From the NCBI RefSeq assembly GCF_902635505.1, contig NC_045427.1:505994665-506058664 (forward strand): a stretch of DNA of 64,000 nt. The letters are read 5' to 3'. This document shows, one piece after another, positions 43,746 through 55,190 of the stretch. The translations under genes were made by a program, and so were the position numbers. The DNA comes from Sarcophilus harrisii (lineage: Eukaryota; Chordata; Mammalia; Dasyuromorphia; Dasyuridae). The notes under the pieces are model-generated. The model searched no databases. It was given only the letters and a program-made list of their open reading frames with translations, and was not told where the DNA came from. Every line of letters starts with the position of its first letter. The first letter of the stretch is position 1.

Positions 43746-44326
43746 TAGCTAATTATTGTAAATTCTCTGGTACTACAATATTTCCCTATCCCCACACTCA
43801 TAGGTTTTATTACAGGGGAATAGTTATCCTACATTCAAGGCAATCTATGGATACTCACTCTTGAGTTACCATCAGTGGACTTACCTTCATGTTTCAGTTA
43901 GTTAACACCAAGAGCTTAAAACAAAAGCAGTTACTAAAATGTTAATAGCAGGAACAGTAGCAAAGAAACATTCATTCCACAAACCTAGAGCATTCTTTCC
44001 CAGTTTTACACTCTTTTCAAAGTGTAGTATTTTCTCCTTCTAGAGGAGTCATTGCTAAGGGGTTTTTCTGATCAAACCCTAAATAATTTGTTGTAAAGCA
44101 ACATAATTTATTTAGTGTAAATACGATAAGCAATATTATAGCCCACTTTGGTATCAGTAGAAGACAACATTTGCTGCTTTGAACAATAGGAATAAGGATA
44201 ATGTGATTCTCATATTTTACAGTGACAGGTTACAATTTTTGTTAGAATGATACATGAAGAACTGAAAGGAATGTCAGAATGGAATGGCAAAGAAAAGCAT
44301 TTATTCAACTCATAGTATTTGTCAAT
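43746..44326. other. Unassigned intronic stretch
   Basis: Nothing recognised. Confidence 0.45.
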
Positions 44327-44572
44327 GGAGCTAGGTGGCACAGTAGTTAGAGCACTGGATCTAGAATCAGGAAGATGAGTCTCTGGTCTCAAACAATTAC
44401 CAACTGTGTGACCCTGGGCAACTTACTTAATGTTGTTTGCCTTAATTTCCTCATCTATAAAATACACTGGAGAAGGAAATGGTTAATCACTCTAGTATTT
44501 TTGCCAAGAAAACCCCAAAGGTGGTTACAGAGTTGAATGGGACTAAAAAACACTGAACAATAACAAAAATAT
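44327..44572 (+). repeat. MAR1-type SINE, near full length
   Basis: GAGCTAGGTGGCACAGTAGT, TTAGAGCACTGGATCTAGAA, TGTGTGACCCTGGGCAACTT, CACTGGAGAAGGAAATGG and TTTTGCCAAGAAAACCCC. Confidence 0.9.
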
Positions 44573-44574
44573 TT

Positions 44575-44690
44575 GCCAAGTTCTATCCCAAGGTGTGGGG
44601 ATATAAACAGAAAATTAAGACTTTTTTCCCCCTCAAGGAGTGTACATTAGAAGGGAGGCAATTCTTATAGGAATGGTATTTTTTTTTCAG
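44575..44690 (-). repeat. L2 3' end, minus strand
   Basis: AAGGTGTGGGGATATAAACA and CCCCTCAAGGAGTGTACATT. The SINE at 44327-44572 lies directly against its 3' terminus. Confidence 0.6.
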
Positions 44691-44829
44691 GCAAGATGGA
44701 AAGGTCAAATGGTCCTTAGGTTTCATCATTAGGAGTTATCCAAAACAGTGAGGACATCTAGTAAGTCCAGAGAACCTTGGGGAAAGGAATGGATAGATGG
44801 TCCTTGACCAATAATTGTTGAACAAGAGA

Positions 44830-44965
44830 TACTCAACTGAAAGTAAGAGGTCATCTAGAGTAATTTTAAGATGAGCAATCTGAGACCAAAGAAGGTCATG
44901 TGTGTACCAGTAATCAAAAATAGAATTTGAATCCTGAGTCAGTGTTTTTATTGTACCAAACACCT
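44830..44965 (-). repeat. Degraded MIR, minus strand
   Basis: CTGAGACCAAAGAAGGTCAT and AGAATTTGAATCCTGAGTCA fit the reversed MIR core. Confidence 0.45.
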
Positions 44966-45239
44966 TCCTTCTTTAATATCCTTTCCATTACATGGTTTAA
45001 GTGAGAGCTAAATATATCCCCAAATCAAAATATGACTATAGGGTATTCTCTGCTTTTAAATGAAATGAGTTCTGGAAATAACATTCTTTGCCTTGTGAAA
45101 GGCAAAGTCCTATCTCCATGGATAATACCTTTTAATGAAAACAATTGCTGTAAAATCTTTCTGTGCTAGAATAATGTAACAAACATTTTCATGAGTGAAT
45201 AGAGATCGAAATGAAGAAAGGTAGTCCTCTGGTATAAGG

Positions 45240-45680
45240 GAAAGTCTCCTGGGAGGAGGCGGAGTTTCCCTATTGACCCCAGCTTTCAACAATTGGGTTC
45301 GCTCCCTCAGTGTAGGTGTGGCTGTCTTTAGGTTAATTTCTTGGTTAATGTCTAAGGAAATGCCTGTAAGTTAGGCAGAAATGTTGGGAAAAACAATCCT
45401 TTATTGAGTTTGGGTGCTGAAAATAACGTAAAACAATGGGAATCAGTGAAAGGCAAAGCTTTGTTGCACACAATGGGGGAGAAAGAAAAGGGAACCCAAT
45501 ATACAACTTGGTTGTGTACTGACATGGGCTCTGATATTATATAAGGGCAAAATTATGTTGTGAAACACAGAGAAACAGGTCCATTCAATAGGAAGTGGCT
45601 GTTCCAGTGCACAGATGTGCTCAAAAGTTTCTGAGAGTCTTACTTTGATTCTGGATGGTCTACCTAGAGTTAGCTGATTT
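45240..45680. other. Unassigned block, possibly LTR-like
   Basis: The block is richer in G and C than its surroundings and carries CAATCCTTTATTGAGTTTGG, whose complement holds an AATAAA signal. No family, ends or duplications could be fixed, so LTR origin is only a guess. Confidence 0.25.
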
Positions 45681-45999
45681 GGATGTTAGAGATCAGGGAA
45701 ACATATTATTTGGGGCGAAGTTGTAAGGGAGAAAAAACAAGCTAATGGTAGACAAAATACTATTTGGGGGACATAGCTATTACCAACTTTCAAAAATATT
45801 ATTGTCAGCATTTTTCCATAAATATGCTCTAAAAGCTTACAGTCTTCCTTAGAGAGATACTGACATGATGGTTTCAAGATTACCACCCCAATGTCTTAAT
45901 AGGAAGTTTTATTCGAGAGTCTCTCATAAACCATGCAGCAAAAATGCAGAGATATAGAGTGAAAATTGCCTGTACTATAAACTTTTTTATTTTAAGAGG

Positions 46000-46145
46000 A
46001 GACCTAGATTTCAGGCAGGAATGCTATCTAATCTAAACTGCTTGTTTTACAGAGGTGGTAACAGAGGTCCAAAGAAGTTAATTGATTAGCCCAAGATCAC
46101 ACAGATAACACCTACATACTTGGAATTGACTGCAAGGTCTCAGAG
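46000..46145 (-). repeat. MIR, minus strand
   Basis: CAGAGGTGGTAACAGAGGTC, AGTTAATTGATTAGCCCAAG and ATCACACAGATAACA. Confidence 0.65.
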
Positions 46146-46309
46146 AACCCTTAATGCCAGTGAAATGACCAATAAGGCAGTCAGTGTTGTGTGATATTCC
46201 CTGGACTTTTTATTTCATTGATCTTCCCTTACCTTCAAGAGAAATTAGAAAGAACCAAATACTGTGTTTTCTATCCTGCTGACTTCTTTAACTAACAATA
46301 TCTTATATT

Positions 46310-46580
46310 TCTATAATAATATATGGCTTATAAAGTATTTGCATATATATCATCTCATTTAATTTAAACCTTACAAGGACTCAGTAAGGCAGAGAGGAAA
46401 ATCATAGGGATTATAGCTTTTAGAATTGAAAATTATCTTAGAGACAATGTATTCCCTCTTCCCTCTTCCTCTTGTTAAGATGAAATTGAGTTAAAAGACT
46501 TGCCCAGGCTTGTATAGGGAGCAGACCTAGAGTACAAATGCACGTTTTCTCATCCTAAATCCAATGGACATTCCACTTTA
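46310..46580 (-). repeat. Two degraded MIR/THER-type fragments, minus strand
   Basis: 46320-46400 shows the reversed tail (ATATCATCTCATTTAATTTA). 46430-46550 shows the reversed core (GATGAAATTGAGTTAAAAGA, CTTGCCCAGGCTTG). Confidence 0.5.
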
Positions 46581-47064
46581 CCGCCCTGCCTACATTTTGT
46601 GGACTGAGAGATTGAGTCCAGTTTTGTATGTGCATATTTTCCTTTTCCTTTTTTTTTTTTTTTTTTTGGAGAATGCATGAAATGGGAATGAAGGGATTGA
46701 TAAGAGACTGGCCATCTAAACATTCCCCATTTCCATTGGAATTAAAAGATAAGCTAGGGTTTTTATTGACTGTAGATTCTAAAAGCAAGAGTGAGTTTTA
46801 GAGCCCAAGTATTACTTCTTCCAGTGACATCTCAATTTGATTAGACATGGTCCCACTTATTTGGGCTCTACCTTCTCTGTTCCTTCATACTTCCCACCTC
46901 CTCAGCCACTTCTTTTCTTTTTCTACAACCTCTGTTCCTTTTCTCTTTCTTCCCAAATCCTTTTATATCTCCATTTCTTTCTTCTCCTATCAAACCATCT
47001 AAAAATAAATATTATTGCTATCTCAAAAAAAACCCTCCTTTATGGTAATACTCCTGCCTCTAGT

Positions 47065-47300
47065 TAATAATAACTAGTATTTTCGTAGTGCTTTAAGGTT
47101 TGTAACATGCTTTACAAAAATCATCTCATTTTATCTTCACAACTCTGGGAAGTATTGTCCCCATTTTATAGGTGAGTAAATTTGAGGTAGGTAGAGATTA
47201 AGTAACTTACTCACATAAAATATTTGAGTAAGGATTTAAATTCAGGTTTTCTTGAATCTTTTAGCTCCTACACTTCAATTACAGCACAGTCCTAGTCCTA
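47065..47300 (-). repeat. MIR/THER-type SINE, minus strand
   Basis: AATAACTAGTATTTTCGTAG, GTGCTTTAAGGTTTGTAACA, TATCTTCACAACTCTGGGAA, GATTAAGTAACTTACTCACA in order. Confidence 0.8.
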
Positions 47301-47599
47301 GGAGCCTGTGGAATACATTCTATCTCCTGGTAAAACCACAGGTGTTTAGGGCACCTGCTTTAAAAAGAGCATTATGATAGGTAATAAAGGGTTCCTGTCT
47401 CCATTTCAGAGTCCATGCAAGTGATCTATCACTTTCACTGTGCAGTAGAAAAATACCTTTTAATTGTGTTTCATATGACTATATATACAAATAGCAGCAT
47501 GATAAGAACAGAATTTCTGGCCATTCCTTTTGGAGTTTGAGGGAATTGCAAGTTAACTTATTATAAGCCTCCTGAAATTGGAGTAAAGGAAAACCTGCT
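47301..47599. other. Unassigned intronic stretch
   Basis: Nothing recognised. Confidence 0.4.
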
Positions 47600-48985
47600 G
47601 GACTGTTGGGGGGAGCTTAGCTGACTAAAACTTTCACTCAAAATTTAGGAGTAGCTTGAATGGTAGTGGAGTTTGTATCATCATTAGTCCTTTGGGATGT
47701 CTTGAATCATATTACTGAGAATAGCTAAATTGTTGACAATTCTTTAACAGACAATATTGCTCTTATTGTGTACAACATTATTCTGGTTCAGTTCACTTCA
47801 CTACTTCACTATGCATTGTTTAATGTTAGAATTTCCAAGTTTTTATGAAGTCATTTTACTTGTTATTTCTTATAGCACAATAATATTTCATTGCAACCAT
47901 ATACTATAGTTTGTTTAGCCATTCCCCAATTGATGGTTATCTCCTCAATTTTCAAATCTTAGCCACCACAAAAATTGCTGCTATAAATATTTTTGCACAA
48001 ATTGATCTTCCTCTTTTGGTCCTGCCTCCTTTTGAATGCCTTTCTCCCTTTTGAATGTCTTTGGACTATAGACCTAACAATGATATTGCTAGATCAAAGG
48101 GTACTACTCACAGTTTTATAACTCTGTGAGCATAGTTCCAAATTCCTCTCTAGACTGATTGGATCAGTTTATAAGTCCACCAATAATACATTAGTGTCCC
48201 AATTTTCTTGTATCCCCTCCAACAACTAACTTTTTTCTTTTTGTCATATTAGCTACTGTTTGGTGTAAGGTAGTTCCTCAGAGTTGTTTTAATTTGAATT
48301 TCTCTGATCAGTAGTGATTTAGAGAATTTTTTTCATATGATTATAGATAACTTCATATTTTTCTGAAATCTAAATATTTATATCCTTTGATCATTTACCA
48401 ATTGAGGAATGACTTATAATGTTATAAATGACTCAGTTCTCTATATATTTGAAAATAAGGATCTTATCATAAATACTTGTTGCAAAATTTCCCCCTCCCA
48501 TCCCCCTAGTTTTCTGCTTTCCTTATAGTTTTGGTTGCATTAGTTTTGTTTGTGTAATTGAAAAAAAAATTTATATAATCAAAATTTTCTACCTTATATT
48601 TTGTAATATGCTCTGTGTAAATCATTTACCCATTTTGACCTTATCTTGATATAGACTAAGAGACGTTAGGCTAAATATAGTTTTAATTATGCTGTTTTCT
48701 AGTTTTCTCAGCAAATTTTCTCAAATAATGAATTTTTGTTCCAAAAGCTTGGATCTCTGCGTTTGTCATATACTAGATTACTATGGTTATTTACTATAAT
48801 GTAATCTGTATCTAATCTATTCTACTGATACAGCAGTATTTCTTAGTTGGTACTAGATTGTTGTGATAATCACCATTTTATTTTTTCAGAATTTCATATG
48901 GCTAGACCACTTTTGGGGGCATTTTTCAGTGATTTCCTTGATAGGCTTGACTTTTTGTTCTTCTAGATGACTTTTGTTTATATGC
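47600..48985 (-). repeat. Old L1, 3' half, minus strand
   Basis: ATCATCATTAGTCCTTTGGG, GTTTAGCCATTCCCCAATTG, GATCAAAGGGTACTACTCAC, TAGTTCCTCAGAGTTGTTTT, TACCCATTTTGACCTTATCT and TATACTAGATTACTATGG run in antisense L1 order. It belongs to a third, older L1 subfamily. Confidence 0.8.
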
Positions 48986-49439
48986 CTGAATGTTTCTTAC
49001 AGCTTGTTCTTGGGGGCTGCATTCTTACAAGGTTCAGGTGTAGAAAAACTCTGTAGTGTTTGATGACTTTTCCAACATTTTGAAATGCACATGCAGCCTA
49101 ATATGTTTTACCTTCAATAGTTATCTGCCTAACTTCAGAAAGAGCAAAGAAGCAAAGGAACAGGATTGACATGTATTCATAATATACATAGCACTTTGGG
49201 AAGAGTGAAAGGAAGGATCCAAAGCTTCTTTCCCCATCCTGGAGGAATACAGCATCTCATCTCTCCATTTCCACCAGGATATAGAATGGAATTTGTTCCT
49301 TTGCATTATATTCAACTCAGTTCTAGTTCAGCAACAAATAAAAGCCTTTTATTCACCAAGAAAGTAGACAAGAAAACAGGAAACTGTTAAAGAATATTTG
49401 CATATGATCTCAATGGTAGACAGTCTCTGTATTATCAAC
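48986..49439. other. Unassigned intronic stretch
   Basis: Nothing recognised. The facing frames at 49121-49390 show no family features. Confidence 0.4.
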
Positions 49440-49640
49440 TTATATCTCTGACAATAAGACTGGAAAATAAGGTTTCATTCAGATTGTGGTGGGCTTTAAA
49501 TATAAATTTAGAGAATTTATACTTTATCTTATAGGCCAAGGGGCATTATTGAGGGCTTTTGATTGAAATGATTAGACTTGTTTATTAGAAAGATTATCAT
49601 GAAAACATTATGAAGGAAGTACTAGGTAAGTATAGAGGGT
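49440..49640 (-). repeat. L2 interior, minus strand
   Basis: GATTGTGGTGGGCTTTAAAT, TTATACTTTATCTTATAGGC and AGAAAGATTATCATG follow the antisense L2 block 'ATTGTGAAGGGCTTTAAATG ... GTATTTTATCCTAGAGGCAA'. Confidence 0.6.
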
Positions 49641-51194
49641 CAATTCTTGTTACCCTGAATGATTAATTCTTATTATTCATTAATAATGAAACTGAATCAG
49701 TGATATTGGAGGACTGATAGTCGAGATTTTGGATCCTTTAGACTTTCTTAATAATCCATCAATTAAGTAGATTGGGAAAGGCACAAGGGAACACTAGAAC
49801 CTGTGTGAATATATGCATGCACTTGAGGCTAGATGTTAGTGTAGTTAAGGAAGTTCTAACTCCTGTGGAGTTGTTTCCAGGATTGTGTACAGTGTGTGAA
49901 CATGTTATATCTACAATGAAAGCTAAATTATACATGATATAGAAGGAACTAGCATGTATTGGATTCTATTTACACATTTTTGGATAACTAGTAAAATATG
50001 AAGAGAAAAACTATTACAGTAGATTTGTCTGTTTATAAAGTAATACCCACTATAACTGCATGAAGTGCTTATTATATAATTGTGTAAAATATGCATAAAA
50101 TAAATTTTGTCATTGTAATTCTTACTTGAGCACAACTCTGCTCATGTATCAATCTTCATAGCTTGTTGCTCATAAAATATATATGTGTATCATTAAAAAG
50201 GATAGAAGATTGAAGTTTTTGCTTTGAGATCTGAGGGGCAATTTGGAGCTTGACCTAGAAGAAGAAAAAAATTGAACCCAAGGTGCACTGTCAAATAATG
50301 ACATTATGCTAAACAATTTTTTGAGTCATGAATTCAATAATTTAGAATCTTGATTTGAATATATTGGTAATTTTGTACCATTTGCCATTTTTCACTTCTA
50401 GGGTAAATGATATATGAAGAAAACCAGATTATAGGAAAGGCATTTAAAAGACAATCTTTTTTATGTCAAGATGAATCAAGTGGGTTTGATAAGAAGAGAT
50501 TCTCTCTGATTGTAGAGCTGAATAAACATGAGTGATAACTTGGACAGCCCTACAAGCCAACTTTCCAAAGAACATTTTCTTTAAAACTGGTTCTGAAATG
50601 ACTACATGACTTGAAATGCAAATAGACTCTTAGGGAGATGTTTATTTAGCCTGTCCTACCATGTGATAAATGCAATCTGTAGAGCTTTTGCTATGACTGT
50701 ACCTTTACCTGTGCAACAGCAGAACTCCAAGACACATTGACTTGATTTCATTTTTAAATCATTGATTCTCATAGCCATTGGCAGAAACACACAATTTAGT
50801 ACAATAAATGGAGCCTGCCAGAAAAATAGTTGTTCCCTTAAGTGAAATTTTAAAGACAATTAGTAAAAAGATTAATTAGTTTTAAATCATCACTTAACTT
50901 AGAGAAATGAGATGCAAAGCATCCAATCTGTTTCTATGCATTTGTATTGAGATTGACATCTGAAAAACCCCCAAATAATTTTAATATTAAATATTGGAAG
51001 ATTGCGGCTGTTTTGTATTTCTTTCTGAATCTAAATTAATATTCTTCTTTGTCCCTCAGACAATAATTAGTGGTGCCACTGTTCCTCCAGTAAGTTGACA
51101 GCATAGTCAGAAATAATTTAGGATTTAAAATTTCCAATGCTTTGCGTATCATGAGAAAATTTAAAAGCAGTGAATGGATAGGCAAGGAAAATAA
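49641..51194. other. Repeat-free intronic stretch
   Basis: No repeat or gene recognised. The right part (about 50640-51190) is varied in composition and contains ATTAATTAG, and is a candidate conserved non-coding element. Confidence 0.45.
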
Positions 51195-51380
51195 TGGAAT
51201 CATAGAACTAGAGCTATGAAGGACCTCAGAAATCAACCTTTACAACTTTCTTATTTTATAATTGTGGAATTTAAGGCTTCCAGATCTTTAATGATTTGTC
51301 TGAACTCACACATGGATAGGAGGCACGATTTTATCCCAGATCCTTTGTGTCTTCTGTTGTACCAGACTGCCTTCTATTCC
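51195..51380 (-). repeat. MIR, minus strand
   Basis: AATCATAGAACTAGAGCTAT, GAAGGACCTCAGAAATCAAC and GATTTGTCTGAACTCACACA. Confidence 0.7.
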
Positions 51381-52528
51381 ATCAACTGGGCATGACTCTT
51401 CATTTCTGTAGTTTGCAATTTGCTTCTGCCAACAAAACTGCTCTTCTGATTTCTTTGACTGGAATGTCCCGGTAAAAATGATGAACATATCTAGATTAAA
51501 GATGAAGTCAAAGTTGACTCTTTGATTTCATTGGCATTAGGAACTTCAAGATTAAAAGATTCCTACCCATGTGGTTTGCCAAATTCTCTGCAGCTTGTAT
51601 TCTTAGAGAATTTATTTAGAAAATTGAGGGATTACATATCTTGCCTACTATCTCATAATCAGCAAATATCTTTTGTATTTGTCCAAATAACAGATTGACT
51701 TTCCCACAAATAAGTTTTAGATTAAATAATTGCTTGCTTACATGCCTCATATAGTTTCCAATTTCTGGTCTGAATAACAACATTTTAACAACATGCTATC
51801 AAGTATGGATTACTATATTTTAAACCTTTTCAAGTAGAATTTATTAAAAATTCAATCCATAAGCCAAAATGGGATTTTAAAATCCTCAAATTCACCCTTC
51901 TCTGATTGCAGATGAAGAAATTCAGGTGCAGAGCAGTGAAGTCTTTTGTTTATTTGTTTTTAATTTTCTTTGGGTGGCTTTTTCCATTATATTGCAATAC
52001 CTCTTTATTACTTTAAGCATCTTAGAGGAAGCATGACAGGAGACAAACCTGCGTTTTGAACCTGAATTCAATAGGTAAAATGAGGGAGTTGGATGATATG
52101 ACCATCAAAAATCCTTTGTAGCCTGAATCAGTTTTGAATTGATTATGAAAGATTGATTCATTTTTGGTACTTATGATGATTCTTAAACTCATTTACAAAT
52201 GAAGGCTTGTGATATATCTGTCTCATAGAGATTGTAAAATGTTGGAGATGATGGGGAATATTGGCAGTTTAACAATTGCTGCAATTTTAGATGGAAAGTG
52301 ATGAGAATATAATACGAAACAAACAAAATTGGAAAAGTTCCCAAAATAAGCTAATTTCAGCTTTTGCAAAATCCCCTTTCCTTTCTTGGTTCTAAAACAG
52401 ACTCAGTAAACTCCCACAAATAATGCAGCATGTTTTTAGATGGAAAAGAAATTAAGAAGAAACTGAACTGAAGTATGGTATCCTTACTAGTGAAGAATCT
52501 TAAAGTACATCTCATTTTCTTTATGTCT
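51381..52528. other. Unassigned intronic stretch
   Basis: No gene. A short reversed MIR piece may lie at about 51885-51945 (GCAGATGAAGAAATTCAGGT). Confidence 0.4.
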
Positions 52529-52531
52529 CGT

Positions 52532-52574
<43 letters not shown>

Positions 52575-52584
52575 TGTATGTATG
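52529..52584. repeat. (TG)n microsatellite
   Basis: TG units with a few TA interruptions. Confidence 0.95.
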
Positions 52585-52744
52585 TAACCTGAACCAGAGA
52601 AGGTTGAAATTATTGTAAAACTCTAGAGAATTGTTGTCACTGTGCGAGCCTAGGAGCTATACCTCTGCTCCTTAAGACTGTTGGTGACCTCATACCTTTT
52701 CCTTTAAGGTCCCCAATAAATATTTACTGACTGTTTTTTGATTG

Positions 52745-53015
52745 ACTTTACTTAGTTCACATTGTATCAGTTCATTTAAAATTTTCAAGGCTTCTCTGTA
52801 TTTATTATGTTCACAATTTCTTATATGATAATATTATTTCATTATATTCAGGTATCACAATTGTTTTATCATTCCCCGATCAATGGACATCAACTTTGTT
52901 TCCAGTTCTTTAATACCACAAACCACAGTACCATATATTTTGGTGTATATGGAGATTTTCTTATCAGTGTCTTTGGTGTAACTAGGAGTAGTATCTCTAG
53001 ATCAGAGGCTAATCA
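52745..53015 (-). repeat. Old L1 fragment, minus strand
   Basis: TATCAGTTCATTTAAAATTT, TATTTCATTATATTCAGGTA, CATTCCCCGATCAATGGACA and TTTGTTTCCAGTTCTTTAAT in antisense L1 order. Confidence 0.65.
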
Positions 53016-53106
53016 TCCTATATTTAATTACTTAATTTTTTTATTCACTGTGTATTTGTATTTGATATATGCCCTTTCTTTACCATGGGAATATAAATTT
53101 ATAGCA

Positions 53107-53360
53107 AGTTGTTGTTCAGTTGCATCTGACTTGTTGTGATCATTTTGGGGTTTTTGTTTGTTTGTGTTTTGGCAAAGATAATGGAATGGTTTGCCATTTC
53201 TTTCTCCAGCTCATTATACAGATGAGGAAACTGAGACAAACAGAAAGAAGTGACTTGTCCAGGGTCACACAGCTAGTAATTGTGAGACCAGATATGAATT
53301 CAGGTTTTTATGACTCAGGCTCAGTAATCTATCTACTGCATTACTTAGTTCCCCTCATGG
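53107..53360 (-). repeat. MAR1-type SINE, minus strand
   Basis: Reverse of the full MAR1: GTTGTTGTTCAGTTGCATCT, GGAATGGTTTGCCATTTCTT, AGATGAGGAAACTGAGACAA, AGGGTCACACAGCTAGTAAT, ending near TCTACTGCATTACTTAG. Confidence 0.9.
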
Positions 53361-53369
53361 GAAGTAAGA

Positions 53370-53460
53370 ATTGTTTAATTCTTTGCATATGTATTCACAG
53401 TGCCTAGCACCAGTACCTGACTCAAAGAAAGAAATTAATAAATGCTTGTTGGTTGATGGA
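53370..53460 (+). repeat. L2 3' end, plus strand
   Basis: ACAGTGCCTAGCACCAGTAC and TTAATAAATGCTTGTTGGTT. Confidence 0.7.
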
Positions 53461-53767
53461 AATATTTGGAAGGTAGTTTAGAACCACTTGCTTAGCCTCA
53501 GAGATCTGACCCTCTTGAATATAGATATATCTCCAGTAAATATAAATATAATATTGTATCTTCCTCATGGAGATATTTGATAGGTTATAAAGGTGGGAAA
53601 ATGATATTTTGTGTAAAGTATAAAGAAAAAGAAGTTTTAAAAAACATTAATTATTCTTTAAAATAAAGGCGGGGAGAAAGGAGCTCCTTAGATAAAAAGT
53701 GCTTGAGAAGAGAGAATTCTAAGAGGATCAGAATTGAAGCATTCCAAAATACTATTTGTAGAGATTT
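53461..53767. other. Unassigned intronic stretch
   Basis: Nothing recognised. Confidence 0.4.
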
Positions 53768-53885
53768 ATAGGGGCAGCTAGATAGCACAGTGGATAGGTA
53801 AGGAAGACCTGAGTTCAAATCTGGTCTTAAACACTTAACATTTCCTGGCTGTGTGATCCTGGGCAAGTCACTTAACCCCAATTGC
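53768..53885 (+). repeat. WSINE1-like SINE
   Basis: GGGGCAGCTAGATAGCACAG, AAGACCTGAGTTCAAATCTG, ACACTTAACATTTCCTGGCT, GTGTGATCCTGGGCAAGTCA, CTTAACCCCAATTGCCTC. The short form with the 'TTAACATTTCCTGGCTGTG' insert fits WSINE1 better than MAR1. Confidence 0.8.
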
Positions 53886-53942
53886 CTCTTTTAAATTCTC
53901 CCTTTTCTCTCTCAACTTTAAATTAAATTGAATTTTAAATTC

Positions 53943-54103
53943 TCCCTTCCTCCCTCCCTCCCTCCTTCCCTCCTTCCCTCCTTCTCTTCCTCCCTCCCTC
54001 TCTTCCTCCCTCCCTCTCTTCCTTTTCCTTCCTTCCTTCCTTCCTTCCTTCCTTCCTTCCTTCCTTCCTTCCTTCATTCCTTCCTTCCTTCCTTCCTTCC
54101 TTC
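53943..54103. repeat. (CCTT)n/(CCCT)n polypyrimidine tract
   Basis: About 160 bases almost wholly pyrimidine on the plus strand. Frames through it give only Pro-Ser-Leu or Arg-Lys-Glu-Gly repeats and are not genes. Confidence 0.95.
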
Positions 54104-54385
54104 TCATGTACTAAATGTTGCATGGTTAAGTAGCAATAGTAACTGGTCAATGTAAATGGGGTGGCAGTGGAAGATCTAGAGAAGTAAGTAGTAGAAAGGT
54201 ACTTCTACCATGCTTAGCTATTCTTAGTATTCTGAGGGTTAGTTGTAGTAGCATGTGGCTATACTCTTCATCTCCCAGAAATCCCAGAGATCTCCCCAGA
54301 GTAGGGTATAGGTTGAAATGAAGTAAACTAGCCCAGGGAAGGGAGTGAATTCTTCATTTTTTTTTAAAAATTAAAGCTGTTTCTT

Positions 54386-55190
54386 TTCTTTTTAAAATTA
54401 TTATTATAGCTTTGTATTGATAGAACCTATGCATGGGTAATTTTTCAACATTGACCCTTGCAAACACTTCTGTTCCAATTTTCCCCGCCTTACCTCCCCA
54501 ACCCTCTCCCTTAGATGGCAGGCAGTCCTCATACATGTTAAACATATTAAAGTATATCTTAAATACAATATATGTGTAGATATTTATGTAGTTCTCTTGT
54601 TGCACAAGAAAAATTGGATTTAGAAAGGTAAAAATAACTTGGGAAGAAAAACAAAAATGCAAGCAAACAACAACAGAAAAAGTGTAAATGCTATATTGTG
54701 GTCCACACTCATTTCCCAGTGTTCTTTCACTGGGTGTGGCTGATTCTGTTCATCACTAATCAATTGGAATCGAATTGGATCCTTTCATTACCAAAAGTAG
54801 CCACTTCCATCAGAATTGATGCTCATATAGTATTGTTATTGAAGTGTATAATGATTCTGCTCATTTCACTCAGCATCAGTTCATGTAAATCTCTCCAAAC
54901 CTCTCTATATTCATCCTGTTGGTCATTTCTTACAGGACAATAATATTCCATAACATTCTTATACCATAATTTACTCAGCCATTCTCTAATTGATGGTCAT
55001 CCATTTAATTTCCAGTTTCTAGCCACTATGAAAAGAGCTGCCACAATCATTTTTGCACATGTGGGTTCCTTTCCCTTCTTTAAGATCACTATGGGATATA
55101 AGCCCAGTAGAAACACTGCTGGATCAAAGGGTATGCACAGTTTGATAACTTTTTAAGTATAGTTCCAAAATACTCTCCAGAATGGCTGGA
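54386..55190 (-). repeat. L1 3' region, minus strand
   Basis: TTATTATTATAGCTTTG, ATGCATGGGTAATTTTTCAA, CCTTAGATGGCAGGCAGTCC, TAATTTACTCAGCCATTCTC, CTGGATCAAAGGGTATGCAC and CTCTCCAGAATGGCTGG. It breaks off where a second L1 begins. Confidence 0.9.

Noticed and set aside
52600-52690. Possible structured RNA near GTGCGAGCCTAGGAGC
   Set aside because: No convincing stem set or known family could be drawn by eye.
53868-54155. Overlapping ORFs on both strands rich in Lys-Glu-Gly-Arg or Pro-Ser-Leu
   Set aside because: They are translations of the (CCTT)n tract and have no gene features.
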